A stretch of 16,516 nt of DNA from JADFAK01 sp047615865 (GCA_047615865.1 JBLHIB010000079.1:1-16516); one strand, 5' to 3'. Positions 7,556-14,938 are shown, numbered from the stretch's first letter. Notes: a model not told the origin generated them from the sequence alone. A program made the numbers and translations.

Positions 7556-9382
7556 ATGAGAAAAATCTACTCTCTTGCATTCGCTGTTATAGCTGTGCAA
7601 TTCGCGTTTGCGCAAAACGCTCAACAAGTGAAAATTCCTGCCGAAAAAAATGTAGCTGTTTCAACAAATGGCTACCGCATGACTGGCTCAGAAGAATTTT
7701 CGCAAGTTCCTCTTGATCGAAGTTTCGACAAAAAGCCTGTCCTAGGTGTTTTGAAATCTGCTACATATTGGGAGCAGGTAATTGGAACTACTATTTATGA
7801 TTTGCAATCAAATTCAGCTACAGACAATAGACTCGCTCAAACAGGTGATGATTTGTCAGCTGCATGGCTCATGTCGCAAACAACTGATTTTGGCGACCGT
7901 GGTACCGGTTACAATTATAAAGGTGGTGGATTCTGGGGAGATCATCCAGAATCTCGAATCGAGTCAGTGCGTATTGGCTGGCCTTCAATCATGCACACTG
8001 AATCAGGACGCGAGGTTGTGATTTCACACCCAGGTACTGGCGGACTTCTAATGGCTCACCGTGATGCTGGAAGTGGAAGCTGGACTGAAACTGATTTGGA
8101 AACTTTGGTAAGCCCGGGACTTTTATGGCCGCGTGCTGTAGCTGATGGGAATACTATCCACATGATCGCTATTACTATGCCTGTCGCCAACGACGGACTC
8201 GAATACGCAGGTCTTGACGGTGCTATCCTATACTATCGTTCGCAAGATGCAGGCGATACTTGGGACATGGTTGATGTTCTGATTTCAGGAATGGATACAA
8301 CAGATTTCAATAATTTCGACGGAGACACGTACGCAATTCATGCACGTGATGGAAAGGTCGCTTTTGCCATTTTCAATGATTGGGATGATACTTTTGTCAT
8401 GACTTCAGGAGACGCTGGTGATACTTGGGACAAGACGAATATTATTAGCTTCCCGTTGGAAGGATATGTTCAAGATGAAAGTATTTTGGATATGAACGAA
8501 GACGGCTTGGCCGATACAGTTTCAACTTCCGATGGAGCAGGAGCAATATTCATTGACGAGTCGATGATGACGCATGTTTCTTTTGGAGCGATGAATCATT
8601 TGGACGAAATAGTGGGCGATGGCACCGCTAGTTACTTCCCTTTTACAGATGGTTTGCACTATTGGAATGAGACAATGGGAGAAGATTCTACCAAGTACAT
8701 TGCCTTCGTTGAAGATCTTGACGGTAACGATCTTTTCGATGCCGAAGACGTAGGTACTTATTACACTAGCTTGACGTCGCAACCTAACTTCGCTCAGGGA
8801 GAAGATGGAACATTGTACTGCGTATATACTGCGGTTATGGAGTCTCACTCTTCAGGTAGCCAAAACTACCGCCACGTGCATGTAGTGACATCTGATGATA
8901 GCGGTGCAACTTGGTCTGATCCTTTGAACCTTACTCCAGATCTAGATTTTTGGGGATTTGAATGTGTATTTCCATGCATCGCTCCTGTAGTTGATGATTA
9001 CTTGCACATTACTTACATGAGAGATTTTGAGCCAGGGTTGCATGTTCGTGGTGATCTAGATCCTGCAGATGTAAACGATATCGTTTACCTCCAAATTAGC
9101 ACGGACCTTGTTGTTGAAGAAGGAGTTTCAGTTGAAGACGTGAATCCTTTGGATGCTGTTGTGGTTTATCCAGTGCCTGCTGATGAGACTATTTTTGTAG
9201 CTCTTCCAGGACTTTATAACGTGAATATTAGCATTTACGATCTCACAGGAAAGCTTGTTCGCTCTGCGATGAACGCAAATGACTTGGTACAGATTGATCT
9301 TCGATCTATCGAAGCCGGTATTTACTTGATTGAAATGAAGCAAGGAGAATTCACATCAACTCAGAAGTTGGTGATCCAGTAG
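7556..9382 (+). CDS. Secreted Asp-box (sialidase-like propeller) protein with calcium-loop motifs and T9SS sorting domain
   Basis: Exported protein of 608 residues. A signal peptide ends near FAFAQ (residue 20). Three clear Asp-boxes (S-x-D-x-G-x-T-W) lie at 229-236, 284-291 and 446-453, with a degenerate one at about 169-176; these mark blades of a sialidase-type beta-propeller. Two loops resemble EF-hand or thrombospondin-3 calcium sites: DMNEDGLAD at 312-320 and DLDGNDLFD at 387-395. From about residue 530 comes a T9SS type A sorting domain (VVVYPVPADE...IYDLTGKLVRS...GIYLIEMKQGE...KLVIQ). I see no sialidase FRIP motif or obvious catalytic set, so a binding or structural role, or an unrelated hydrolase, is as likely as glycosidase. 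It ends just before a strong terminator. Confidence 0.85.
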   Translation: MRKIYSLAFAVIAVQFAFAQNAQQVKIPAEKNVAVSTNGYRMTGSEEFSQVPLDRSFDKKPVLGVLKSATYWEQVIGTTIYDLQSNSATDNRLAQTGDDLSAAWLMSQTTDFGDRGTGYNYKGGGFWGDHPESRIESVRIGWPSIMHTESGREVVISHPGTGGLLMAHRDAGSGSWTETDLETLVSPGLLWPRAVADGNTIHMIAITMPVANDGLEYAGLDGAILYYRSQDAGDTWDMVDVLISGMDTTDFNNFDGDTYAIHARDGKVAFAIFNDWDDTFVMTSGDAGDTWDKTNIISFPLEGYVQDESILDMNEDGLADTVSTSDGAGAIFIDESMMTHVSFGAMNHLDEIVGDGTASYFPFTDGLHYWNETMGEDSTKYIAFVEDLDGNDLFDAEDVGTYYTSLTSQPNFAQGEDGTLYCVYTAVMESHSSGSQNYRHVHVVTSDDSGATWSDPLNLTPDLDFWGFECVFPCIAPVVDDYLHITYMRDFEPGLHVRGDLDPADVNDIVYLQISTDLVVEEGVSVEDVNPLDAVVVYPVPADETIFVALPGLYNVNISIYDLTGKLVRSAMNANDLVQIDLRSIEAGIYLIEMKQGEFTSTQKLVIQ

Positions 9383-9403
9383 TTTTTCGAATTATAAGCA
9401 CAT

Positions 9404-9442
9404 AAAAAAATGGGCTCTCTGCATTGCAGAGAGCCCATTTTT
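9404..9442. terminator. Bidirectional Rho-independent terminator
   Basis: Perfect inverted repeat with 14-nt arms ATGGGCTCTCTGCA (9410-9423) and TGCAGAGAGCCCAT (9425-9438) around a single central T, flanked by A-run (9404-9409) and T-run (9439-9442). It sits between two convergent genes and can end transcription from both. Confidence 0.95.
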
Positions 9443-9461
9443 ATTTCCAATTTGTTCAATC

Positions 9462-10352
9462 TTACTCGACTATCAAAGCCCCACTTGATGAAGGGAATTG
9501 ACGATCGACTTTTTTAAATAGGCCTTGCAGTACTTTGCCTGGACCTACTTCAATTACCTCACTTGCGCCATCGGCAATCATGTTCTTCATGGTCTGCGTC
9601 CAACGAACTGGTGCAGTAAGCTGGGCCACAAGATTTTTTTGAATCGTAGCGCTATCATTTACTCCTATGGCCACCACGTTTTGATAAACAGGGCACATTG
9701 GCTCGGCGAATGTTGTGTCGTGAATTGCTTGCTCTAATTCTGCTCTAGCCGGCTCCATCAAGGGAGAGTGGAATGCTCCACCCACAGGCAAAAGCAAAGC
9801 ACGTCGCGCACCAGCCTCAGTGAGCACCTTGCAAGCCTTCTCAACAGCAGGAACACTTCCTGATATTACAAGCTGTCCTGGACAGTTGTAATTTGCAGCT
9901 ACAACGATCCCGTCAATAGCAGCACATGCCGATTCCACAACGTCGTCGTCAAGACCTAGGATAGCCGCCATTGTCGATGGTTGAGCTTCACAGGCCTTTT
10001 GCATGGCAAGCGCACGCTGCGATACCAGTTTCAGACCGTCCTCAAAAGTCAAGGCTTTTGCAGCTACCAATGCAGAAAATTCGCCCAAGGAATGACCTGC
10101 CACCATTTCAGGAAGAAAGTCGTCGCCAAGAACTCTGCTGAGTATGACCGAGTGTAAGAATATAGCCGGCTGTGTAACTTTAGTTTGTTTCAACTCTTCG
10201 TCACTGCCTTCAAACATGGTTTTTGAGATGTCAAATCCCAAAATATCGTTGGCTTGGGCAAACAAATCTCGAGCCTCTGAACTGGCGTCGAATAGGTCTT
10301 TCCCCATTCCTGAAAATTGCGATCCCTGTCCGGGAAATACATATGCGCGCAT
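9462..10352 (-). CDS. fabD: Malonyl-CoA:ACP transacylase
   Basis: Transfers malonyl groups from CoA to acyl carrier protein for fatty acid synthesis in the cytoplasm. It has 296 residues, a little short of the E. coli enzyme. The catalytic machinery is intact: FPGQGSQ with Gln11, nucleophile Ser88 in GHSLGE, Arg113 in QRALAMQ, and His195 in GGAFHSPLM. I chose ATG 10352 (MRAYVFPGQG), the usual family N-terminus. A start 27 nt upstream would add nine unrelated residues and would overlap the likely promoter. It is separated by 79 nt from the SGNH hydrolase gene upstream on the same strand, without other fab genes nearby, and ends at the bidirectional terminator. Confidence 0.96.
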   Translation of the reverse strand: MRAYVFPGQGSQFSGMGKDLFDASSEARDLFAQANDILGFDISKTMFEGSDEELKQTKVTQPAIFLHSVILSRVLGDDFLPEMVAGHSLGEFSALVAAKALTFEDGLKLVSQRALAMQKACEAQPSTMAAILGLDDDVVESACAAIDGIVVAANYNCPGQLVISGSVPAVEKACKVLTEAGARRALLLPVGGAFHSPLMEPARAELEQAIHDTTFAEPMCPVYQNVVAIGVNDSATIQKNLVAQLTAPVRWTQTMKNMIADGASEVIEVGPGKVLQGLFKKVDRQFPSSSGALIVE

Positions 10353-10376
10353 TGAATTCTTTTTTGGTTCCTTCGG

Positions 10377-10384
10377 CAAATCTA
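10377..10384 (-). promoter_or_regulatory. -7 promoter element of fabD
   Basis: Read on the minus strand this is TAGATTTG, an exact match to the Bacteroidota -7 box TAnnTTTG, followed by C. It lies about 25 nt before the ATG at 10352. No clear TTG -33 box is found at the expected distance, which lowers confidence. It supports the shorter fabD start and suggests fabD has its own promoter. Confidence 0.4.
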
Positions 10385-10431
10385 ATTGTTTTCCAGAACC
10401 TGAATATTGGCCGATTTAACTTTTTACACTT

Positions 10432-11115
10432 CTAGTCTTGGATAGCCTCGTTGATAAGCGTCACAAGCATTTTATACCCATGGCCATTCAAGTGAATTCC
10501 ATCCGATTCTAAATAACTCGCTGGTTCACCGGAAGCAAGCATGTGCATGTGCAGATCAATTAGTTTGATGCCACTGACCTGGGCCTTCTGAGCGAGCATT
10601 TTATTGTACATCACCACTTCCTCTTTTACTCTAGAAGGAGAAGTGAATAGTCCGAAATCAACTGAAAGGGGAGGTACATTCACGACAAAAATACCGGAGT
10701 CTTGTTTCATCTTGAGCGTGGAGGAAAATTGATCCCATCTTTGACTTGAAAGAGTAGCGTCAATTCCAAATAGCACGTCATTGGTTCCTACCATTACAAT
10801 ACTCAATTCAGAATGCAGTATTGAAATGGTGTCGGCCAAGTTTTTTAAAAGAAGAGAAGTGGCACCGCGGTGCGCGATCCCCTGAACCGGTCTACGATTG
10901 ATCTGTCCAAAATCCAGTTCGATGATGTGGCTATCTCCGATTATTGTCGTCGCTTGCGGGTCATTTATCTGCGCTTGCCATTTGCCAGCGGCCAAATAAA
11001 TATCCCAATTATTCTTTTCCAGTTGACGAGGTCGCAGGTTCTTCTTATAATAGTAAAAACCACCAGCGACAAGCGCAAATGCGAGGATGAGGAACAGGAC
11101 AATACGTCTCTTCAT
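10432..11115 (-). CDS. Membrane-anchored SGNH/GDSL-family hydrolase
   Basis: Predicted esterase or lipase-like hydrolase of 227 residues. An N-terminal hydrophobic segment (residues 5-20) followed by YYYKK lacks a clear cleavage site and probably anchors the enzyme with its domain outside the cytoplasm. The SGNH blocks are present in order: block I GDSH with nucleophile Ser62, block II Gly84 in HRGAT, block III GTND with Asn112, and block V DGIHLNGHG with Asp205 and His208. Block I has His where the name-giving motif has Leu, a common variation. Substrate is unknown; related small SGNH proteins act on acetylated sugars, lipids or peptidoglycan. It lies 79 nt upstream of fabD on the same strand. 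Confidence 0.85.
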   Translation of the reverse strand: MKRRIVLFLILAFALVAGGFYYYKKNLRPRQLEKNNWDIYLAAGKWQAQINDPQATTIIGDSHIIELDFGQINRRPVQGIAHRGATSLLLKNLADTISILHSELSIVMVGTNDVLFGIDATLSSQRWDQFSSTLKMKQDSGIFVVNVPPLSVDFGLFTSPSRVKEEVVMYNKMLAQKAQVSGIKLIDLHMHMLASGEPASYLESDGIHLNGHGYKMLVTLINEAIQD

Positions 11116-11134
11116 AGTGGAGATTTTATGAGTT

Positions 11135-11166
11135 GAAATCTAGCACAAATAAAAAAGGCGACCCAA
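11135..11166 (-). promoter_or_regulatory. Candidate promoter for the SGNH hydrolase gene
   Basis: On the minus strand TTG (11166-11164), 21 nt, TAGATTTC (11142-11135), one mismatch from TAnnTTTG, about 20 nt before the ATG at 11115. Its -33 part overlaps the terminator of the upstream gene. Candidate only. Confidence 0.3.
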
Positions 11167-11178
11167 TGGATCGCCTTT
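11151..11178 (-). terminator. Rho-independent terminator of the DUF3078 gene
   Basis: Inverted repeat AAAGGCGA (11154-11161) / TCGCCTTT (11171-11178) with a 9-nt loop that can add two more C-G pairs. The A-run at 11151-11156 gives a U-tract on the minus strand, directly after the DUF3078 gene that ends at 11200. Confidence 0.85.
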
Positions 11179-11199
11179 AAGTATTTGAGAAATTGCTTT

Positions 11200-12201
11200 C
11201 TAAAATTGCACAGAAAGTCCTACAGCAAGGACTTCCTTGAACTGAACTGCTGGACCACCGCCACCATTGGTGATCTCGTCTTCGTTTCGAGCAATTCGGA
11301 TGTCGTCATCATACAAAACCGAAGTAGAGATAGTGGTCGATAAGTACTTGTTGATTTTCATACTGATCAACGTCTCCCAGCTAACATCGATGTTGCCTGG
11401 GTTGTTCAAATAGTTAGAAAACAGATCCAACTTTGTCTGTAGAGCAACATTTTCAACAATATTGGTTTTGTACATCAACTTGACATAAGCACCAATCTCT
11501 TGTCGGAACATTTTTCCTTCAGTTACAACGTTTCCAAGCTCATCAAATTCAGCGCCGTCAACACCAAAAGCTCCAGCATTGGCCAAAGTTTGACTATTTA
11601 CGATGGTCATCTTAGATGTGATTGGAGAGATGAAAGCACTAAACTTATCACCTTTCTTATAGTCCATACCCAAAGAAGCCAAAATATATGCAGGAGCCAT
11701 AATGGTTGAGATTTCATTTCTCAATGAGTCTGGCGCAAATGGATTGTCGTAACCTGCTGTAAATTGTGTTTTAAAGTTTACCAAGGCCGAATAGTACCAG
11801 TTCTCATTAGCTTTAATGCCATACTTTGATGCAAAATCAAGCTTATCGTCGGTCTTTACTCCAGCGGCATCACCTTGCCAAAGCATACCATATGCCATGT
11901 CGAGTGTGTTGTCCCATGAAGACTTGTCCTTTGCGTAGTTGGCAAAAAGACTAATTAGCCCGTTAACCGACATAGAACTCTGACCACCTGCGGCCCAGTT
12001 GTCCAGATAAACTTGAGAGAAGTTTAGTCCGAATGTACCGCCTTTGGTCCATAGCGTGTCCTTATCAGTAACATCATCTTGGGTCGACATATTCTGGACT
12101 AGATTTTCTTGCTCATCAGCAGAAAGTACTTGGTTGCTGTCCTGTGCTACTGACAAAAGCGTGAACATGCCTGCGGCAATAAATGTGATAGTTTTTTTCA
12201 T
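11200..12201 (-). CDS. DUF3078 family outer-membrane-type protein
   Basis: Protein of 333 residues with signal peptide MKKTITFIAAGMFTLLSVAQ. The start of the mature part, LWTKGGTFGLNFSQVYLDNW followed by AAGGQSS, is the signature of DUF3078, a Bacteroidota family. Then come alternating strands (SSWDNTLDMAYGMLWQ, KTDDKLDFASKYGIK, NWYYSALVNFKTQF), and the C-terminus ends in LAVGLSVQF with a terminal Phe. This is consistent with an outer-membrane beta-barrel, though function is unknown. I chose ATG 12201; upstream in-frame codons would give 26 residues overlapping the preceding mscS remnant. It starts only 7 nt after the remnant's stop, so it was probably second in an mscS operon and now depends on a promoter inside or upstream of the remnant. 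A terminator follows. Confidence 0.88.
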   Translation of the reverse strand: MKKTITFIAAGMFTLLSVAQDSNQVLSADEQENLVQNMSTQDDVTDKDTLWTKGGTFGLNFSQVYLDNWAAGGQSSMSVNGLISLFANYAKDKSSWDNTLDMAYGMLWQGDAAGVKTDDKLDFASKYGIKANENWYYSALVNFKTQFTAGYDNPFAPDSLRNEISTIMAPAYILASLGMDYKKGDKFSAFISPITSKMTIVNSQTLANAGAFGVDGAEFDELGNVVTEGKMFRQEIGAYVKLMYKTNIVENVALQTKLDLFSNYLNNPGNIDVSWETLISMKINKYLSTTISTSVLYDDDIRIARNEDEITNGGGGPAVQFKEVLAVGLSVQF

Positions 12202-12208
12202 GTTAGTT

Positions 12209-12652
12209 TTACTTGTGGTTATAAATGTGAACGTCCCGTTGTGGGAATGGGATACTGATATTGTCTTTGTCAAGTGCAATTTTACAACTTTCTAATGTGT
12301 CAAAATAAACATCCCAATAAACAGCTGGATCGCACCAAGGACGCACAGCCAAATTGACTGATGAATCTCCTAGTTCTGCAACGGCAACTTCAGGTGCTGG
12401 TGACTTTAGAACTCTTGGGTCTGCGGCCAAGGCTGCTTCTAAAACATCCTTCGCTTGCTTGATATTGGCTGAGTATGATATTCCCCCTGAAAGGCCCACA
12501 CGAATTTTACCATCTGCTGTGAAATTCGTAATGTGGTTGTTCATCACAGCGCCATTGGGCATAATAACAGTCTTGTTGTCTGGCGTGAGTAGAACGGTGT
12601 TGAATATTTGAATCATTTTCACAACTCCTACTAGACCTTGAGATTCAACAAG
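12209..12652 (-). pseudogene. mscS: 5'-truncated mechanosensitive channel MscS remnant (beta and C-terminal domains only)
   Basis: The minus-strand frame codes for the cytoplasmic half of a small-conductance MscS channel: LVESQGLVGVVKMIQIFNT, then the TPDNKTVIMPNGAVMNNHITNF block, the GISYSANIKQAKDVL alpha/beta region, and the ending ISIPFPQRDVHIYN. Homology starts abruptly near 12652. The frame stays open to 12700, but the extra residues (QNFTVKSEVNLLAT) fit the family poorly, and a TGA stops it at 12701-12703. The pore helix and all transmembrane helices are absent: only about 140 bases separate this point from the MFS gene, and none of the three minus frames shows them. A GTG at 12622 could still start a 137-residue soluble product, so expression is possible, but no channel can be formed. 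The C-terminal part shows no frameshift, suggesting recent decay or selection on a fragment. Confidence 0.75.
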
Positions 12653-12668
12653 TGTGGCTAGTAGATTG

Positions 12669-12690
12669 ACTTCACTTTTGACGGTGAAGT
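12669..12690. repeat. Hairpin upstream of the mscS remnant
   Basis: Perfect 7-nt arms ACTTCAC (12669-12675) and GTGAAGT (12684-12690), loop TTTTGACG. It lies between the MFS gene and the mscS remnant. No U-tract follows on the minus strand, and only TTTTG on the plus strand, so it is not a convincing terminator. The minus-strand octamer TACTTTCG (12717-12710) just upstream could be a -7 promoter element reading into the remnant and the DUF3078 gene. Confidence 0.45.
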
Positions 12691-12794
12691 TTTGTGTAAG
12701 TCACATTTTCGAAAGTAATATTATGAAGGAAGCGATTGATGGGGCTGTTAAAGGAGTATCAACACCGTGTTATTCAAATGATTAGAAGGAAGAA

Positions 12795-13985
12795 TCATGG
12801 GCGCTCTTCGCGGACAAAAATAAGGAGGTATAGAAGGGCAAATACCGAAACTCCCGCAGCTAGAAAGAACGCATTGTGGACAGAGGACGGAGTTCCGTCA
12901 TACATACTGCCGGAGATAAATGCACCGGAACCAATGCCAATCTCTAAAGCCAGTAACATTGTCGCCAATGCCAATCCCAGTTTGCCCGGGCGGGCCAAGT
13001 CCACTGTCCATGCAAAGGTCGTTGGTCGGTTAAGTCCAATTGAAAAACCGTAAAGAATTCCTCCTAGAATCACCAGCGATTTAGAAGTGCTAAAACCCAT
13101 AACAATCAAGGCAATGATCAAAGTACTCACACCTATAGTAAGCAATAACTTCCGGCCATACTTATCAGAGGCTTTGCCGGCAAATACACGCATGGCCATC
13201 GAGGCGAATACAAACGTGAGGTTGAACAATCCTTTGTATTTGAAGCCGAGTCCGCCAACGAGAAGTGGGCTAACAGTGATCACAACGCCAAAGGCAAATG
13301 TCTCGAATAAGGTGACCCACATCGCATGCTTCGCAGAGAAATCCAACACTTTTCCTTTGAGGATATTAAGGTCGGAAAGCTCTAGTTTTTGCGGACTGCT
13401 ATGTGACTCTTTAAGTCTCAAACTCAGAAGAATAGCTATAACTCCACATACACTTGAAGCAATGAACATCGCGTCATAGGAGACTTCTTCTTTCAATAAA
13501 CTACCGAACGCTGGCCCCAAAGCCATTCCAGTACTTCCTGCCACTCCTAGCCATCCCATTGCCTCGCCAATTCTGCCTGGGGGTGTGATGTCGGTGAGCA
13601 TAGCGGTGGCTCCTATGGGACGCCATCCAGTCGATAATCCGTGAATTAAGCGCAGACCTAAGAACAGAGCAATTGAAGTAGTATAAATATATAAGAAACC
13701 ACATATTGCGGTGACGAAGGTTCCAAATAAGATGATTCTTACGCGGCCAATTTTATCAGCCAATCTTCCGCTCCAGAATCGAGAAAGTCCTGCGCTCACG
13801 GTGAACAAACCTACCACATAGCCTATGTAATCTTTTCCTCCAAGTTGTGTAATGTATTCAGGAAGTTCAGGCAAAAGCATGCTGAAACTCATCATGAAAA
13901 TCATGGAGCTAGAACACAGTATCCAGAATTGTCGGGAGAACAGTTTCTCCGGATTTTGGCCGACGTGAGGGGTGGTGGTTTCCAA
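12795..13985 (-). CDS. Major facilitator superfamily transporter
   Basis: Inner-membrane transporter of 396 residues with about 12 hydrophobic helices, a usual MFS length. The cytoplasmic-loop motif A appears in both halves: GRLADKIGRVRI (73-84) and GKASDKYGRKLLL (from 270). The central loop (about 190-215) is charged. It resembles drug- or metabolite-exporting MFS families, but I cannot name a substrate. The start is TTG at 13985: an in-frame TAA lies four codons upstream, no ATG occurs before the first helix, and the N-terminal KLFSRQFWILC segment is typical of the family and needs this start. It is divergent from the lipoprotein gene on the right. The mscS remnant lies about 140 nt downstream. 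Confidence 0.9.
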   Translation of the reverse strand: METTTPHVGQNPEKLFSRQFWILCSSSMIFMMSFSMLLPELPEYITQLGGKDYIGYVVGLFTVSAGLSRFWSGRLADKIGRVRIILFGTFVTAICGFLYIYTTSIALFLGLRLIHGLSTGWRPIGATAMLTDITPPGRIGEAMGWLGVAGSTGMALGPAFGSLLKEEVSYDAMFIASSVCGVIAILLSLRLKESHSSPQKLELSDLNILKGKVLDFSAKHAMWVTLFETFAFGVVITVSPLLVGGLGFKYKGLFNLTFVFASMAMRVFAGKASDKYGRKLLLTIGVSTLIIALIVMGFSTSKSLVILGGILYGFSIGLNRPTTFAWTVDLARPGKLGLALATMLLALEIGIGSGAFISGSMYDGTPSSVHNAFFLAAGVSVFALLYLLIFVREERP

Positions 13986-14031
13986 GTGGCGAATTTACCG
14001 AATTCAACATCGCCTAGTCGTTAATAATATG

Positions 14032-14047
14032 AACAATGTCAATTGTT
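14032..14047. promoter_or_regulatory. Inverted repeat, possible activator site of the sigma-54 promoter
   Basis: AACAAT (14032-14037), spacer GTCA, ATTGTT (14042-14047): a perfect dyad about 60-75 nt upstream of the expected start site of the sigma-54 promoter, and between two divergent genes. It could be an enhancer-binding-protein site or an operator for the MFS gene. AT-rich, so chance is possible. Confidence 0.3.
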
Positions 14048-14078
14048 TTTTCGAACGGCAAGGAGGACAATAAAGAGA

Positions 14079-14096
14079 TTGGCACGCTCCTTGCAT
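14079..14096 (+). promoter_or_regulatory. Sigma-54 (RpoN) -24/-12 promoter
   Basis: TTGGCACG (14079-14086), four bases, TTGCAT (14091-14096): an essentially perfect match to the sigma-54 consensus TGGCACG-N4-TTGCW. The invariant GG (14081-14082) and GC (14093-14094) are separated by exactly 10 nt. Transcription should begin near 14106, giving a leader of about 20 nt before the lipoprotein ATG at 14127. This placement relative to a gene start makes chance unlikely. Expression would need an AAA+ enhancer-binding protein, not encoded in the window. Confidence 0.8.
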
Positions 14097-14126
14097 GTAC
14101 CTGGTCAAACAATAAAATTACGCATC

Positions 14127-14687
14127 ATGAAAAGTATCATATCAATAAATAAGAGAACGATCAACCTTGCGTTGCTTGCGTTGGGATTGATAGGGACTTC
14201 ATTGACCAGTTGTATCGTTGTTACGGAACCCGACTATGGGCCCCGTGGATCGAATGGTCAGGCGTTTTTTGGAATTGACTACGATTTTCAAGCTCCATAT
14301 AGTTACTGGGACAATAACCCTTCTATGCCCAACAATCCATTTTTGGGTGAAATGTATCCTACATACCAAGGTGTCTTTGACTTCGAATATTTCGTGAATC
14401 CTTGGGAATACTGGTACGGAACTTACCAAGTATGGACCAATCCAGGAGAGCCAGGAAGGCCTTATGGTCTTCCAGGTCGCAACGGGGCCGATTCTTTCCT
14501 TTTATTGATTTGCAACTCGAACGGATTCTATTTTGAAGACTGGGAAGAATGCGACTGCTACCGATCAGCGACTGAAGACTCGATTGTAATTGAACGGAAA
14601 GTCGGCGAATTCAATTACCGAATCGAAATGAAAAAGACAACTATCGACATTCGTCCTACCGACAATGTTCCGAAATACAGAAATTAA
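14127..14687 (+). CDS. Lipoprotein of unknown function under a sigma-54 promoter
   Basis: Protein of 186 residues that I do not assign to a named family. A lipoprotein signal peptide ends in SLTSC (Cys29). Just after it is a short collagen-like Gly-rich piece (GPRGSNGQ). The mature part is rich in Tyr, Trp, Phe, Asn, Pro and Gly (IDYDFQAPYSYWDNNPS, then FEYFVNPWEYWYGTYQVW), with a second Gly-Pro-Arg stretch (PGEPGRPYGLPGRNG). Three Cys residues lie close together (ICNSNGFYFEDWEECDC). The C-terminal part looks like a beta strand pair with charged ends. The start ATG 14127 is fixed by the sigma-54 promoter about 31 nt upstream of it; a longer in-frame reading from 14043 would run through that promoter. 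It is a single gene ending in a terminator, probably an envelope protein made under a specific signal. Confidence 0.75.
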   Translation: MKSIISINKRTINLALLALGLIGTSLTSCIVVTEPDYGPRGSNGQAFFGIDYDFQAPYSYWDNNPSMPNNPFLGEMYPTYQGVFDFEYFVNPWEYWYGTYQVWTNPGEPGRPYGLPGRNGADSFLLLICNSNGFYFEDWEECDCYRSATEDSIVIERKVGEFNYRIEMKKTTIDIRPTDNVPKYRN

Positions 14688-14701
14688 GAGGGAGCCCTCT
14701 T
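14686..14701 (+). repeat. Small hairpin at the stop codon of the lipoprotein gene
   Basis: Perfect inverted repeat AAGAGGG / CCCTCTT with a 2-nt centre, starting inside the TAA stop codon. No T-run follows; it may protect the 3' end or slow polymerase before the terminator 20 nt further on. Confidence 0.4.
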
Positions 14702-14721
14702 GCTGCTTATCTAAAGAAGGA

Positions 14722-14747
14722 GCCGTCCATTATGGGCGGCTTTTTTT
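14722..14747 (+). terminator. Rho-independent terminator of the lipoprotein gene
   Basis: GCCGTCC (14722-14728), loop ATTAT, GGGCGGC (14734-14740), with one G-U pair in the stem, then seven T (14741-14747). A standard intrinsic terminator 35 nt after the stop. Confidence 0.92.
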
Positions 14748-14938
14748 GTCTCAGTGACGGGGTTCTAAAGAGGAACAATTATCTAGATTAAAGACACGTC
14801 TTTTTACAATTCTGTAATTGAGGAAAAAGGGTCTCAGGACAACTTGGTCATCGAGCAAAGCAGGTCAACCAAAGTTGAAGTATTCAATACCTATTGCGCC
14901 GCTTCGTCGAGATGCTGTTCCCAACATAACCGCAATCC
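14748..14938. other. Convergent intergenic region without a gene
   Basis: Between the lipoprotein terminator and the end of the amidohydrolase gene. I see no coding signal. AAAGAC / GTCTTT (14790-14803, 2-nt centre) is a small inverted repeat with AT-rich ends that might weakly end minus-strand transcripts. No GC-rich terminator is visible for the amidohydrolase gene. Confidence 0.4.

Noticed and set aside
12202..12279. Longer N-terminus of the DUF3078 protein overlapping the mscS remnant
   Set aside because: Those 26 residues are ordinary frame extension; the signal peptide begins at ATG 12201.
12653..12794. Missing MscS membrane domain hidden by a frameshift
   Set aside because: I read all three minus frames here; they contain stops and no hydrophobic or pore-like segment, and the space is far too short.
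14043..14126. Extended start of the lipoprotein gene
   Set aside because: It would translate through the sigma-54 promoter and place a basic stretch before a proper lipoprotein signal peptide.
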